From NCBI GenBank assembly GCA_009602725.1, contig WELB01000422.1, positions 1 through 28,958 on the forward strand: DNA of 28,958 bases, in the 5' to 3' direction. Origin of the DNA: Spirogloea muscicola (Eukaryota > Streptophyta > Zygnematophyceae > Spirogloeales > Spirogloeaceae). Each line of letters begins with the position of its first letter. The stretch's first letter is position 1. The notes under the pieces were generated by a model that saw only the letters and a program-made list of their open reading frames with translations, searched no databases and was not told where the DNA came from. Made by a program: the position numbers and the translations under genes. Positions 1-12,000 of the stretch are shown here, piece after piece.

Positions 1-74
1 CGACGACACAGCGGCCGCCGGCGGCGGCGCCGCGCGCGCCGACTGGAACCGCCGCCTCCTCGACGACGTCGCCG
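1..74 (+). CDS. Sacsin-like gene, exon 1 of window (partial)
   Basis: The reading frame starts at base 2 and gives residues 1-24, ending WNRRLLDDVA across the junction. The exon leaves in phase 1 at GCCG|GTCTGC. Joining to exon 2 restores DDVAAPTYARML, a typical sacsin-repeat segment. The exon continues to the left of the window. Confidence 0.8.
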
Positions 75-3000
75 GTCTGCCACCCTTTGCTGTCTTGCAC
101 TTTAATCAGCAAACAACAAGCTGAAATTAATTTCATTCACTTAAGTGCAGCCACATGTTGATGCTGATTTTGTATCATAAAGTGACCAACTCATAGTAGC
201 GTACACACTTTTGTTAGCAAAGTATGGAGCATGAGCTAAGCCTGACATTGTAGAGATTGCACTAACTCACACCAATGTCTTTGACCTTTAAGAGCTGACA
301 ATCATGCACATTGACCCTTGATGCATAACTTTCTTGTAGCAGTGTGTGTGCAATTCTTGCACAGTGACTCCAGTCCTTCTTGTCTCAGAGCCCCTATATA
401 CCATATTATGTATGCTTTACACTTGCAATCAGCAATGTAGTTGCATAAGTCCTGTACTCACCACTCTGACATTCTGATGGTCGTTCTGCTGGTCAGCTCC
501 AACATATGCACGGATGCTGGCGGAGGCCGCTGCCGGCTTCGGCGGCGGTCCGCCACCAGCGAGCTACCACGGCCTCTGGCCGCCGCGGCCGTCAGAGCTG
601 GCGCCGCCATGGGCGGGCCTCGCCGCGAGCGTATACGCCGCTGCCGCGGAGCTGGAGCTGCCGGTCGTCTTCACAAATGCCGGTGGGGGCCGGTGGATCA
701 CCGTAAGCCCCCCCCTGGCCGCCATGCTTAGGTCCAAGTCTCTTAGGTGTAAGGACTTTGGATTTAGGGTTAGGGGTTAGGATTCGGTTTATGGTTCAGG
801 ATTAGGGTTTAGGTTGTAGGGTCATAGGTCTATAGGCTCAGGTCTTTGGTGAGTACGGCCCTGACTGTAGGCGTCCGTAAAGCTTTGCACTTATCCTGCC
901 ACTAAGTGAAGGGTCTGAGTCCCTGGAGCTGGAACCCTTTGCTAACTGAATCACCTGCTGACTGGCATATTCTGTCAACCACCTTGTGACGAGGTCAAGT
1001 AGCATAGCTCTGGTTTAGTCCACACTTATTAGGAATCTCTTATATTCTAGGAGCGATTAACTTCATTACCACTATGTTTATCTCATTGACCAAAGTCCTT
1101 CGCTCAATCATGCAGCCCAAACGCGCCGTGTTCCCAGACGCCAGCGCCTGGCGCGGGCCTGAGCTGGACGCGGCGCTGGCGAGCGTGGGCCTGCCGGTGG
1201 CTTATACGCCGTCGGCCATCATTGCCGGCTTCCGTGAGGCAAATTGCATCGGCCTGCACTTCCTCTCGCCGACGCTGCTAAGGAAGTCGTTGTCGGCGCG
1301 CGGCCGCAGCCTGGCAGACCGTGATAGCACTGTCCTTGCCCTTAAGGTCAGGTCTACATGCTCACTCCCTGGATCCTGTCCTTACTAAATCGAGAGCTCA
1401 CATGCTAAAGCAGTGTCTCAGAACCTTAACTATGAGCCACTACCTAACTCCTTCAGTATCTTGGATTGATAGTATTGGCTGTAATTGCAAATCACTTATC
1501 AAGCCATTATTAGCACTTTGACTTGGTCTCTGGATCCACATGTCATTTCCTGAACACACACTTGGTAGGGTTCTATTAATGGTGGCACTCAAAGCAATCC
1601 TTCCTAATCGGGCAGCCCTTAAGTCCAGAAGCGCTTTTATACTTGCATGTTTCCTTACCTCCAAAGCTATTGTCAGGCGCGGCTGGTCACACTAATTGAT
1701 CACTGAAATTGGTCATATTGTTCCTATTGCCCCATCGCTTTCCCCTCAGTATTGCCTCTCAGACCTCGCGGACCTTGCGGTCACGGCGGCCGCGCTCCAA
1801 GGCCTGCCGCTGATCCCGCTGGCTGACGGCTCATACGGCACATTCGTTGCGGCCAGCAACAGCCAGCGGGCCGTTGTAGCCGCGACGGCCGACGAGGCAG
1901 CGCTGCTGGGCACCACCATGGCACACATGCTACTTGACAGGTACACCACCCTTCACCCCATTGCTAAGCCCTTAATTTTGCTGCTACATATGACCTCACT
2001 TAAAGTGTGATTCTTAAGAAACTCTGGACTTTTGAAGCTTTCATATGACCCCACTTTCTGTTTTTTGCTAATAGATTGTTATCAAGCTGCAAGCGACTGC
2101 AAGCAACAAATCGCAAATGCTGCTGATTGAAGTCCACGGCCATCTTTCGGAGTTAGGATAAACCTCAAAGCACTATGGCTGTACAGGAGAGGCATTAGGC
2201 AGCTCATGCAACTTGTTAGTGTGCCATGGCAGGTCAATCGATGCAGCCGTTCTGGCACAGCTGGAGGCTCTAGCGCGCTCTGGCGGCACCAATTTGCAGC
2301 TCCTGTCGCCGGCAGTGCTGGAGGAGGCGATGCCCCGCCTGCTGCCCCCAGCATGGCGTGGCCGTGCTGCCGTTGAGTGGGACCCAGGTACACCGCTGCC
2401 AGCATTGTACCCCACTCTGTGAATAATTGTGGTTACTGGGACGGTTAACAAGGATTGGAAGATGTAAAGCAATGATGGTAAAAGGGCTGCAAAGTGTTTG
2501 GCTTAGGGGCTTGCAATTGGGCTCAGACCTAAACTCTAAAGCTTTAACTCCTAAACCCTGAACCCTTATACCCTAAACGCCAAATCTTAAACCCTACACT
2601 TTGCTTGCAAGGTTCACAGAGCATAGTGTCATATCCTTAAGGTCAGAGTGAGCCTGCTGTGCACCAGCTTGGAAGCACTTCCGTGGGCCAAACTTGTCGG
2701 GTCCAGGCAAAGTTGACAGATGTGTGAGGCAGACCTCCCGCCTCTATTTAGATGTTGCGGAGGTTGGGCATTGCCGGTGCAGACAGTGAAACGTCAAGTG
2801 TGTGGTTTGACAACTTCAATGATAACCCATTATGACATAGACCCATGTTATTGTAACCCATGCATTTCACAACCCTCAAGTTCCATGAGTTGAGATTCAA
2901 GCTCTCTTACTTGTTGCTAAATCTCTTCCTGATGACAAGCTTCTGTCGCGGAGGTTCAGAGGCAGAGGGCCAGCCCAGCATGGAGTGGCTGCGGCGCCTG

Positions 3001-6000
3001 TGGGCTCACCTCGCCGCCGCCTGCCCGGCGTCGCTCGACCTCTTTGGCGAGTGGCCGCTGCTGCCGGTGGCCGGCGGCCGCCTCGTGCGCCTTCGACACA
3101 ACTCTCCTGTCCTCCGTGATGGCAGGTGTCATGCAATCGTACTAGGCCCACTGGAAGCTCCTCTAAACAATCCCATATACCCCAATATGCAGCTCTATTA
3201 ATAGTTAGTCTTGTGCTGCCAAACAATGCCAATTTCTCTACAACCCTTTTAATAATGTGCTAGTCTTGCCGGTGGTATGCCTGCCTACATGAGATGAGAG
3301 GGAGGTGCATGTCTAGAAGGCGTCCCAGGTCCTAACTGAATTTTAGCTTATACAAGCCGTGCTGAGTACCTTCACCAGGATGCATAATTGCGTAGTAAAT
3401 GGTTTTCAATCAGATCGATTAGGTGCTGACTACACGACTGGCGCTTGGCAGCTGGACCGAGAACGTGGCCTCGGTGCTGCAGCTTGCGGGCTGCCAGATC
3501 CTCAGCCTCGCGGTGGACGTCCGCCACCCCCAGATCGGCGCATACGTCCACGACGCAACCGCCGCCGGCGTGCTGGACGCGCTGGCAGCGGCGGCGGCGG
3601 ACCGGCCCGACGCCTCTAACATGAGCGTCGGCCTGGCCGGCGCGTCGCGGGGCGAGCTGCGCGAGCTCCGGGGCTTCCTGCTGCAGTCCAAGTGGCACAG
3701 CCAGAGCGGCAGACCCATTGGCGGCCTGGCCGAGAAGCACCTGGCAGCCATGCGCTCGCTCCGCATCTTCGAGTGCCACGCTCACGGCGGCGAGCCGCAG
3801 CTCACCGAACTCCCCGAAGGCCGCTGCTTCTTCCCGCCGCCGGGCGTCGACTCTGCGCTCCTCGGTGCTAACTTCGTGTGCTGCGACTCCGAGCGCGAGC
3901 GCTCGATCATGGCCGCGGCGCTGGTGGTGCGGCCAGTCACTCGGGCGCAGTTTTACCGCAGCCATGCGGCCAAGGAGCTCGCGGGTGGTGCGGATCGCGG
4001 CCGCACGGCGGCGGCCATGCTCCGCGTCTTGGCGGAGCTGCCGGTGCTCGAGCGTGAGGAGCCGGAGGTGCATGCCGCGCTCGTGGGCCTCGCCTTCGTC
4101 CCGACCGCTGCCGGCGCCCTCTGCACGCCTTCGAGGTGTGTTCATAACCTGACCTGAAAACTGCTGATTGGAAATTGTTAGCATTTCATTACTGAGATGG
4201 TTTGGAGAACGACTGCTTTGCGTTCTCAGAACCTATGCTTAGCTCAGAGCTTAGCGCAGAGACTGTATCCTTGGCCTGGACTTGCCACTTTGTTCCAAAT
4301 ATAGCATTTTTGGCGCTGTGCTGAGATGATAGAGAGCTGCACTAATTGAGTGGCACCAGATAATAGTGCTGGTAATACACATCTGCCTGACGAGTTGTCA
4401 GTCAGCGGAGCAAGAAAGGAAGATGGAAGATGCTCCTGAACGTCAATGCAGATTCTAGCAACTGTTTGATTGTTGCCTGAAGTCCAGCCTGTCCTGCAAT
4501 CAATTGTATCGTTTTTTTTTGTGCTAGCTGGGCACACGACCATGATGACCAGAATGATGAAGTATGGCATGGCAGAGTTAAGCTCAACTTAGGAAATGTT
4601 GCTTTTCATACATCTTTCATCTTCAATTGTTTGGCTGTAAGGAGCACAGCTCATGACTCTCTTGGTCTTCGTTGGCAGTCTGTACGACCCCAGGGTGGGC
4701 GAGCTGCAGGCGCTCCTGGACGAGGACACGTTCTTCCCGGCCGCCGAGTTCCGCGGGGAATCTGCTCTTGCAACTCTTGTCAGCCTTGGCTTGCGCCGGG
4801 AGCTTGGACGGCAGGGCTTGCTGGACAGCGCTTGCTTCATTGAGAAGCTGGCTGCAGCCAACGAGGAGGTGCGCTACCATCTCGCAGCACAGTGCTTTGA
4901 AGTGCATTGAAGTATCAGGCCTCAGACTTGATGAAATCTCTATATATATACATATCAATCTGCTTTTATACCGAGCTTTGTATAGTTCTGCTCGGTGGGA
5001 TGCTGTCAAGGATGCATGCAATTCTGTCGGGTTATCACCTTTCAGGGCCGCTCTTATTGCCCTGACTGTGAGCTATGTCCACTGGCTGTCGCTTATGGGC
5101 ATCTCGTGAGATGCCCATAAGCACAACTGCCAATTCATTAACCACTGGTCATTAACCTCCAATCACTGTGACTTCCTGCACAATCAGGAGGCGGTGAGAA
5201 GGGGCAGGGCGCTGCTGGCCCACCTCGATGGCTTGGAACTGCAAGATGAGGCCGCGGCTGCAGTAACTTCACCTTCTGGCAGGAACTCTCAGGAGACCCT
5301 CTCGGTGCTCGCTCGGCATGCCCCGCCGGCTCACCCCGGTGCTGTGGCAGGCCTGTCCGCCATTCTGATTGACAATTCATCGTCAATTGGCAATATACTG
5401 CCGAGCGCAGCTTCCGCTGAGGAGGAATCCTTCTGGCAGACGATGGCAAACACGAGCTGGTGCCCGGTGCTGGCAGCGCGGCCTGCGGCAGCCATCCCGT
5501 GGGCCAACGACCGGGTGCGCATCGCAAGCCCGAAGCAAGTCCGGCCTTGGGAGGACCTGTGGCTCGTCTCCGGGAGGTACTACATTGCTCAGCTCTTGCT
5601 CTTTGAGGTCACTTGGCCTCTCACTGAACTCGGGAGACCAATAAGTTTAAGGGACTCACCAATATCCTTGGCACAACTCTCACAAAGTATTGACTTGAGA
5701 CTGCTCAGGGCTCAGCTTGAAGAGTCACGTGCAATTATGCAGTAGCTCTGGAAGTGGGCAGGGTCCAGGGGGCTCGGTTTCGGCTACTGACATATGTAGT
5801 CGGTGGTACATTGTTTGCTGCATCCATTTCCCTTCATTGCCAGTGCTCGACTTGCTCAAATATAATGCCGGCAAAGGCTCACGCGCTGAGTTCGAAAGCG
5901 CAGCATGACCCCTTGTTCACGTCGAGCCTGGGTAACTTTGTAGTATGTCGACAAGCTGCTCCCTTTCATCTCGATGTCTTGTCAAGCAGTTGCTCACCAT

Positions 6001-9000
6001 GTCTGCTGCTATCTATGCAGCATGGCGATCCTTGACGGGCAATGCTGCTCGCGCTCCCTGCGCGCCAAGCTCGGATGGGAGGCGCGTCCCAACGCCGGCG
6101 TGCTCGCCGGGCAGCTTGTGGAGCTCTCTCGTGCGCACTCGGAGCTCAAGGCTCTGGCAGCAAAGGAGGCCAGGCCCGCAAGCATGGCTGGCGGCAGCGG
6201 CAGTGGTGACGGCAGAGTCAAGCCTTCCGTGGATGCAGCGAAGCAGACTTTGCAGCTGGAACGTCCCGAAGATATTGCACATGCTCCTGAGGAGTCAAGA
6301 GTCAACAATATTCACTGTCAAGAAAAGGATAAAGTCGCTGTGAGGGACATCACTGTGGATCGTGGCGCATACCCAGAGGATCAGACTGTTGACTCTGAGG
6401 TGGACTCTGAAACGCCGGTGGATTCTGCTCAAGTCAGGGATCAGCAGGAGCTTGAGCGCAGCCTCGACGAGCAGATCCCCAGGATCTACGAGCACCTGCA
6501 GCTGCTGGTCGGCTCGCACGACTTTGTCATTGTGCGCTCGGGGCTGCAGGACGTGCCATGGGTCTGGCTTGGGGGCGCCGCCGCTCCAGACGGTAATGGA
6601 GGCGACGCCGGCGGCTTCGCATCGGCTGCAGATTTGGCGTACTATTCGCCGGCGCACTTCAAGCCGTACCTCCATGTCGTCCCAACCCACCTGGCAGGCG
6701 AGTCGCATCAACCCGTATCAGGGTCAAAGTGTTCAGGCCTAAATTATAGTAATCAACAAAGTACTAATATGACTTCAGGTGTAGGAACGTATTTGTTTAG
6801 TCATGTAGAGTACAGGCTGATGGGGTCAGAAGAACTCTATAATTGATCGCTTCTTTGCTTGCTGTTGGTGCAAGTCATCGACTTCTGAGTCGATGCTCAC
6901 GGAGAGCATCTTCTTGCGTCATCTGCTGAGTTTCATAAATGCAATTTAAGAGTTCACAGCTGTTTGGCTGACATAGCTCCACGGCTGCACATTTTGCTTT
7001 GCCCAGCAGGTTTAGTTAATGTAGGTTCTGTGGTTAGAGGGTGTTAGGATTGTATGTGAAGGGCAAGGCTTGTAGTCGTTCTTGGGCATAAATTGCAGGT
7101 CTAGGGGTCAGACAGGGTATTTCATTGGGGATTGCACTCATTTGGTACCAAGGTACTTAACCCGCTTGAGCTGCAACATAATTTTCAATGGTCTCTGGGG
7201 GCGTATGTCATGATATCATGATAAACATGAGTTATGACTCTTTAGCACATCACTTATCGTTATGCTCCACTGCTGCTGTGTAGGCTTCAAGAAGCTCCTG
7301 CTGGCGATGGGCGTCAAGGAGAGCTTCGGCGCGGCGGACTACGCGGGCGCGCTCCACCGCCTGGCGGCCGACCGGCAGGGCCGGCCCCTGGCGCCGGACC
7401 AGCTCGAGCTTGCACTGCACGTCCTGGGCGTGCTGCGGGCCGAGGTCCCGCCGCAGCTCCAGGCGGACTCCAGCCGGCAGCTGGGCGGCCAGCAGGTCCT
7501 GCTGCCGGACGCCAGCAGCGTCCTCGCGCCCGCCCGCGACCTGCTCTTCAACGACGCCAAACTGGATGGGCGGCATGGGTGAGAGCCCTGACTCTTTGCA
7601 CTACAAAGTCAACGTAATTGATGTTAAGCCCAGTATTAGTCTCATTATGCTTAGTCCAGGAATTGGCCCTCGTTCATGGCCAGATTGGATGAGTCAAAGG
7701 TTTTATTATCCAGTGAAGGCCCCACAAGATAGTGGGGCTTGCTGTCAATGATACTTGAGGATTGAGTCTCGAAGACAGATATCTTCACATTGGCTTGTAC
7801 GTGTAGAGCTAGGAGGAGCGCAGATTACATGGCTTGTAGTGGGGAGCTTTCAGTAGCATGACTGAGCACCGAAGCAAGATCTGGTCTATGTTAAGGGCTG
7901 AGCTTACTTAAGGGCTGAGCTTATCCTTCTTTGAATACAAAACATTAGCCACAAAGGCTAATGTTTACAAAGGCTGAGGGTTGATGGCCTCAAGTCCTGA
8001 ACTAGCAGTAGAGGTTGCTGCCACTGGCCTGAGCCCCAGTTGACTTGGACTAGCCTGAGCCCAGTTGACTTTGTCGCTGCTGGCCTGTGGCAGCCGGCTC
8101 CGAGAGGCTGGTGCACCCGCTTGTGCCAGAGGCGCTGGCGGAGCACCTGGGCGCGCGCTCGCTGCTGGCGCAGTCCACCATGGAGCAGGCGACGACAGCG
8201 TCGCTGCCGTGCATGCCGGCGGGCGTGGTGGCTCAGCTGCTGGCCGGCCTCGGCGGCGCTGACTTGCTGCTCTTTGACTTGCTGGAGGTTGCGGACAAGG
8301 TCGGCGCGCGCAAGGTGGACTTCGTGTTTGACTGCCGGCAGCACTCGCGGCTGCGACTCCTGCGCAACACACTTGGTTCGTTGTCGATCATCCTTCTCCT
8401 CCACTAAGTGTTCACACTAACGTGTTCTGGACATCATCTCACTGTACCAGTACATGAGTCTTCTCTTAGTTGACAGTTATTCATGGAGTTTACCCTGGAT
8501 GAGGTTGCCAGCTTTTATCAGTAGTACATACAAGCGTTGTCGTGCAGACAACCTTGTTAATTATCAATTGTCAAGTCTGTTTGTCACATTAATGTGCAGT
8601 TTACATGGGTTTGCTTGAGGATGAAGTCCCTACTTAACCCTTGCTTCCTCAGTAGATTAACCTGCTCCTCTTGCAGCATTGCATAATCAATGTGGCATCC
8701 TAGGAGTAACTGACTAGCTAAGTGGCGTGTGCTCGGCAGGCCAATTCCAGGGGCCAGCCATAACGGTTGCGTTCGAGGGCGCGACGCTGACCCGCGACGA
8801 GATCTGCGCGCTGCAGGCGCCGCCGCCGGCGCGGCTCAGCGGCCACGGCGAGGCCTGCCACTACGGCAGCGGCCTGCTGGGCGCGTATGCCGTCACGGAC
8901 CTTCCTGCTGTCGCGTCGGCCAGCGCGCTCTACATCTTCGACCCCTCTGGGCGAGTCCTGGTCCGGCCTGCCGGCGAGCGCCGCGCCGGCGAGGGCCACC

Positions 9001-12000
9001 AGCCGACCGGCCTGGTGTACTCCCTCTCGGGTCAGCTCTCGTACTGATGAGCCCTATGACGCGTTATTATGCTCAATGCACTTAGCATAATTGCAACAGC
9101 GGTAAGCAATTACTCTGCCGATCTTTGGGCAAGCAACTGCAGTAACCCAGTATGAAAAGTTGTTTGACACTTGCATTACTGTAATACATACATATTGTTG
9201 CATACAATCTCGACAGTAGTATTAACATCAGTCCATAAGGAATATTGACCAATATGACCTGACTATAAGTAGAGTTATTGACAATATGACCATGAATCAT
9301 GATATGAAGTTCTGGGCCCTTTCAGGAGAAGGCGCGGACCTGCCCAAGAAGTTTCCGGATCAGTTCACGCCGTTTGACGTGCACCCGGCCAAAGCGCGAA
9401 CGTGGATCAACGGCACTGTGATCCGGCTGCCGCTGAAGCCGACCCCCCAGGAGACCTCGGGGCTGGCATCGGCGGCGGCGGAGGAGGCCCGGCATGCGCC
9501 GGCGCCGCCCAGTGACGGCTGCGGCCCGGACAGCGTGGCGCGCATGATGGAGCTCCTGAAGCTGCACATTGTGCCGACGTTGCTCTTCATGCGTGCTGTT
9601 GAGTGGGTGAGAATCTGTCACCTGATAATTGGAGAAATAATGACTTCTATCCTGGTTCAACCCACATTAGAAGCTCGTAGTACATAGCAGAAAGCAGAAA
9701 CTTCTAAGCAGAAAATTTGGTGTGAGACAAGTATAGTACTTAGTGTACCATATCTCATTCAGAGCACTGTACAGAGGGAACTCACAAATTAAATGCCTTT
9801 AATTACAGCCTGAATAGGCAATCAGTTTTTCTCGTTTTCTAAAATATGCATTGTGTCAAGCATTCAATGAACCAGCACACTATAGGTCAAGTTTGATCTT
9901 GGGCTGCTTGATTAGGGATCAAGTAATGCTCTAGTAACGAGATTGGTCTCTTTTGCCAGTCAATTACAGGAAGAGGATGATCCTTGTCAACTCATGTTGC
10001 TCTCCCTTCAGGTGACGCTGTCGGTATGGGAAGCTGGGGAAGAAGGGCCAGAGGAGATCTTCTCTTCAAGAATCGATCCGCATCAGGCGCCATACCGGCA
10101 CGCCTTCTCAGAGAAGAAGTGGAAGAAGTTTCAGGTCAGCATCAAGCAAGCCGCTATAGAAAAAAATTGATGAAAGCTCACTAACTCTGAGGGATCCAAG
10201 TTTGAGGGCATCAGCTTATAGGAGCCTGAAGCCATAAAGCGTGGTGCAGACAAAGCATTGTGTGTCGACTGTCTGTATCATTAGTGCAAATTCTGTTGAC
10301 TTATTGGAAATAGTATGCCATGGTAGTAAGTATGGTGTGTAGCATGAGCCTCCCAAAAGCTCAGACCGATAACTGTGACTCTGAGTGGCGGCCTTGCACA
10401 GGTGTCGGCGATCTTCGGGGGACATAACTCCAGGTGCAAGCTGCAGGCAGTCAACGTGCAGAGCCGTGAGGGCGCCGCCGTGGTCCTCGACCGCTGGCTG
10501 GTCGCTCAGAGCTGTGGCGCCGGCCAGACGCGCGAGAAGGCCCTTGACAGGTGGGTCTGGCCTGTCACTTTGAATGGCTTAGACTACATGGGGCACATGG
10601 ACGAGCGGCCTAGGTATAGCAACGGTGGTTAATCATTTGTATTCGAATTGGCGTCTAGGAAATAGTACTGGGTTTAGGATGTAGGTTACAGTGTTCTAGT
10701 GTTTAGGACTTAATCACTTGGATCAAGGCTGCAAATTTGAGAAGGTACAAGTCTTATCACTTTCATTCGGGCTTTGTTCAAGAATGCTGATGCCAAAGAA
10801 TGTCTGCCAATATGACCAGCAAACGTGCCTAGATTGGAGTTCAAAGAGAGCTCACTAAAGGAAAACAATCAAATGCTGGCTTGTAGGAGGTACTCTGCAC
10901 ACAACCTGACGCCGGTCGGCGGCGTGGCGGCGCACGTTCTTCGGGACGGCGGCCCTGCACCGCCACTGCCGCCGCCGTTGGGCTGCGTGCATGCGCCCTT
11001 CCCAGTTGTCCGCTCGTCGGCGGGGCTTCCTGTCGTCGTCCTCGGCGACTTCATGGTGCTCCGAGGTGGCAGCGTCCGGCGGCTTTTTGGGCTCGCCGAG
11101 GACAACCCTCTCATGAAGGTAAACACCGATTACAAGGCTGCTCAATTTGATCTGTTGCATTTGCCCGTCTATGTTGACAAGTGCATCACTTTTGTGGAAG
11201 TTCCATGGTCGAACATTGTAGATCAGAATCTGACATGCTTTGACAGACCCCAAGAATCCAGCAATATCTGGTCTTTACAACAATGTTTTGCAACAAAAGT
11301 TTCTGTTATAGATATAAGGAAAATCCTGATGCCACTTTGAGGAGCTTTGGCTGCTCAAGAAGCGTCTCCTTTGTGGAGCCCCTAGTCTCTAGCATCGATA
11401 TCTCAGCTTTGCGCATGGACTTAAGAATTGACTTAAGACATTGATGCTTGCTGCTTGCAGGTCGGCAGCAATCCTGGCATGGACCGGCTAGGCACGGCCT
11501 GGAACACCGACCTCCTGGCCTGCGTGCGCGAGGCTTACCAGGAGCTCCTGGCCGAGCTCCAGCGCGTGCGCACGGCTGGCGGCAGCAGCGACCTGGGGCC
11601 TCCCAAGGCCGAGCCGCCAATCGGCCCTCTGGCCATCACTGCCGAGCACGCATACGACTTCTGGCCACGGTCGCGGCCGCTGCTGGAGGCTGGCGGCGAG
11701 TGCGAACGCCGTGACAGGCGATCGGCAGAGGAGGCAGAGAGGGAGGAGGGAGGTGCAGCGGTGGTCAGTGGCAGCGCCGCCGAGCTGCTGCATGGCGTGG
11801 ACGGGCCGGTGCTCGTGGACGGCCTGGTGAGGCCACTGTACGCGCGGCTCGCGGACATGTCGCTGTGGCAGCTCCACGGCGGCGGCCTCGGCCGCGTCGC
11901 CGACGGCGTCTTCCTCGCGCCACCAGGTGCCGGCGGCGGCGCGCCGCCGGCGGCGGTCGGCAACTTCCTGCGGAGCCACTACCGCGTCTTCGCCGTGCCT

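Noticed and set aside
763-821. A real telomere or chromosome end
   Set aside because: The tract is short, degenerate, intronic and flanked by coding exons on both sides.
2074-2160. Additional exon after AG at 2073
   Set aside because: In phase with exon 4 it meets a stop after a few codons, and direct splicing to 2233 gives a conserved junction.
3372-4184. 270-codon open frame on the minus strand
   Set aside because: It lies opposite exon 7 and its protein is Arg/Ala-rich with no domain; the plus-strand frame has clear sacsin motifs. Long antisense frames are expected in such GC-rich coding sequence.
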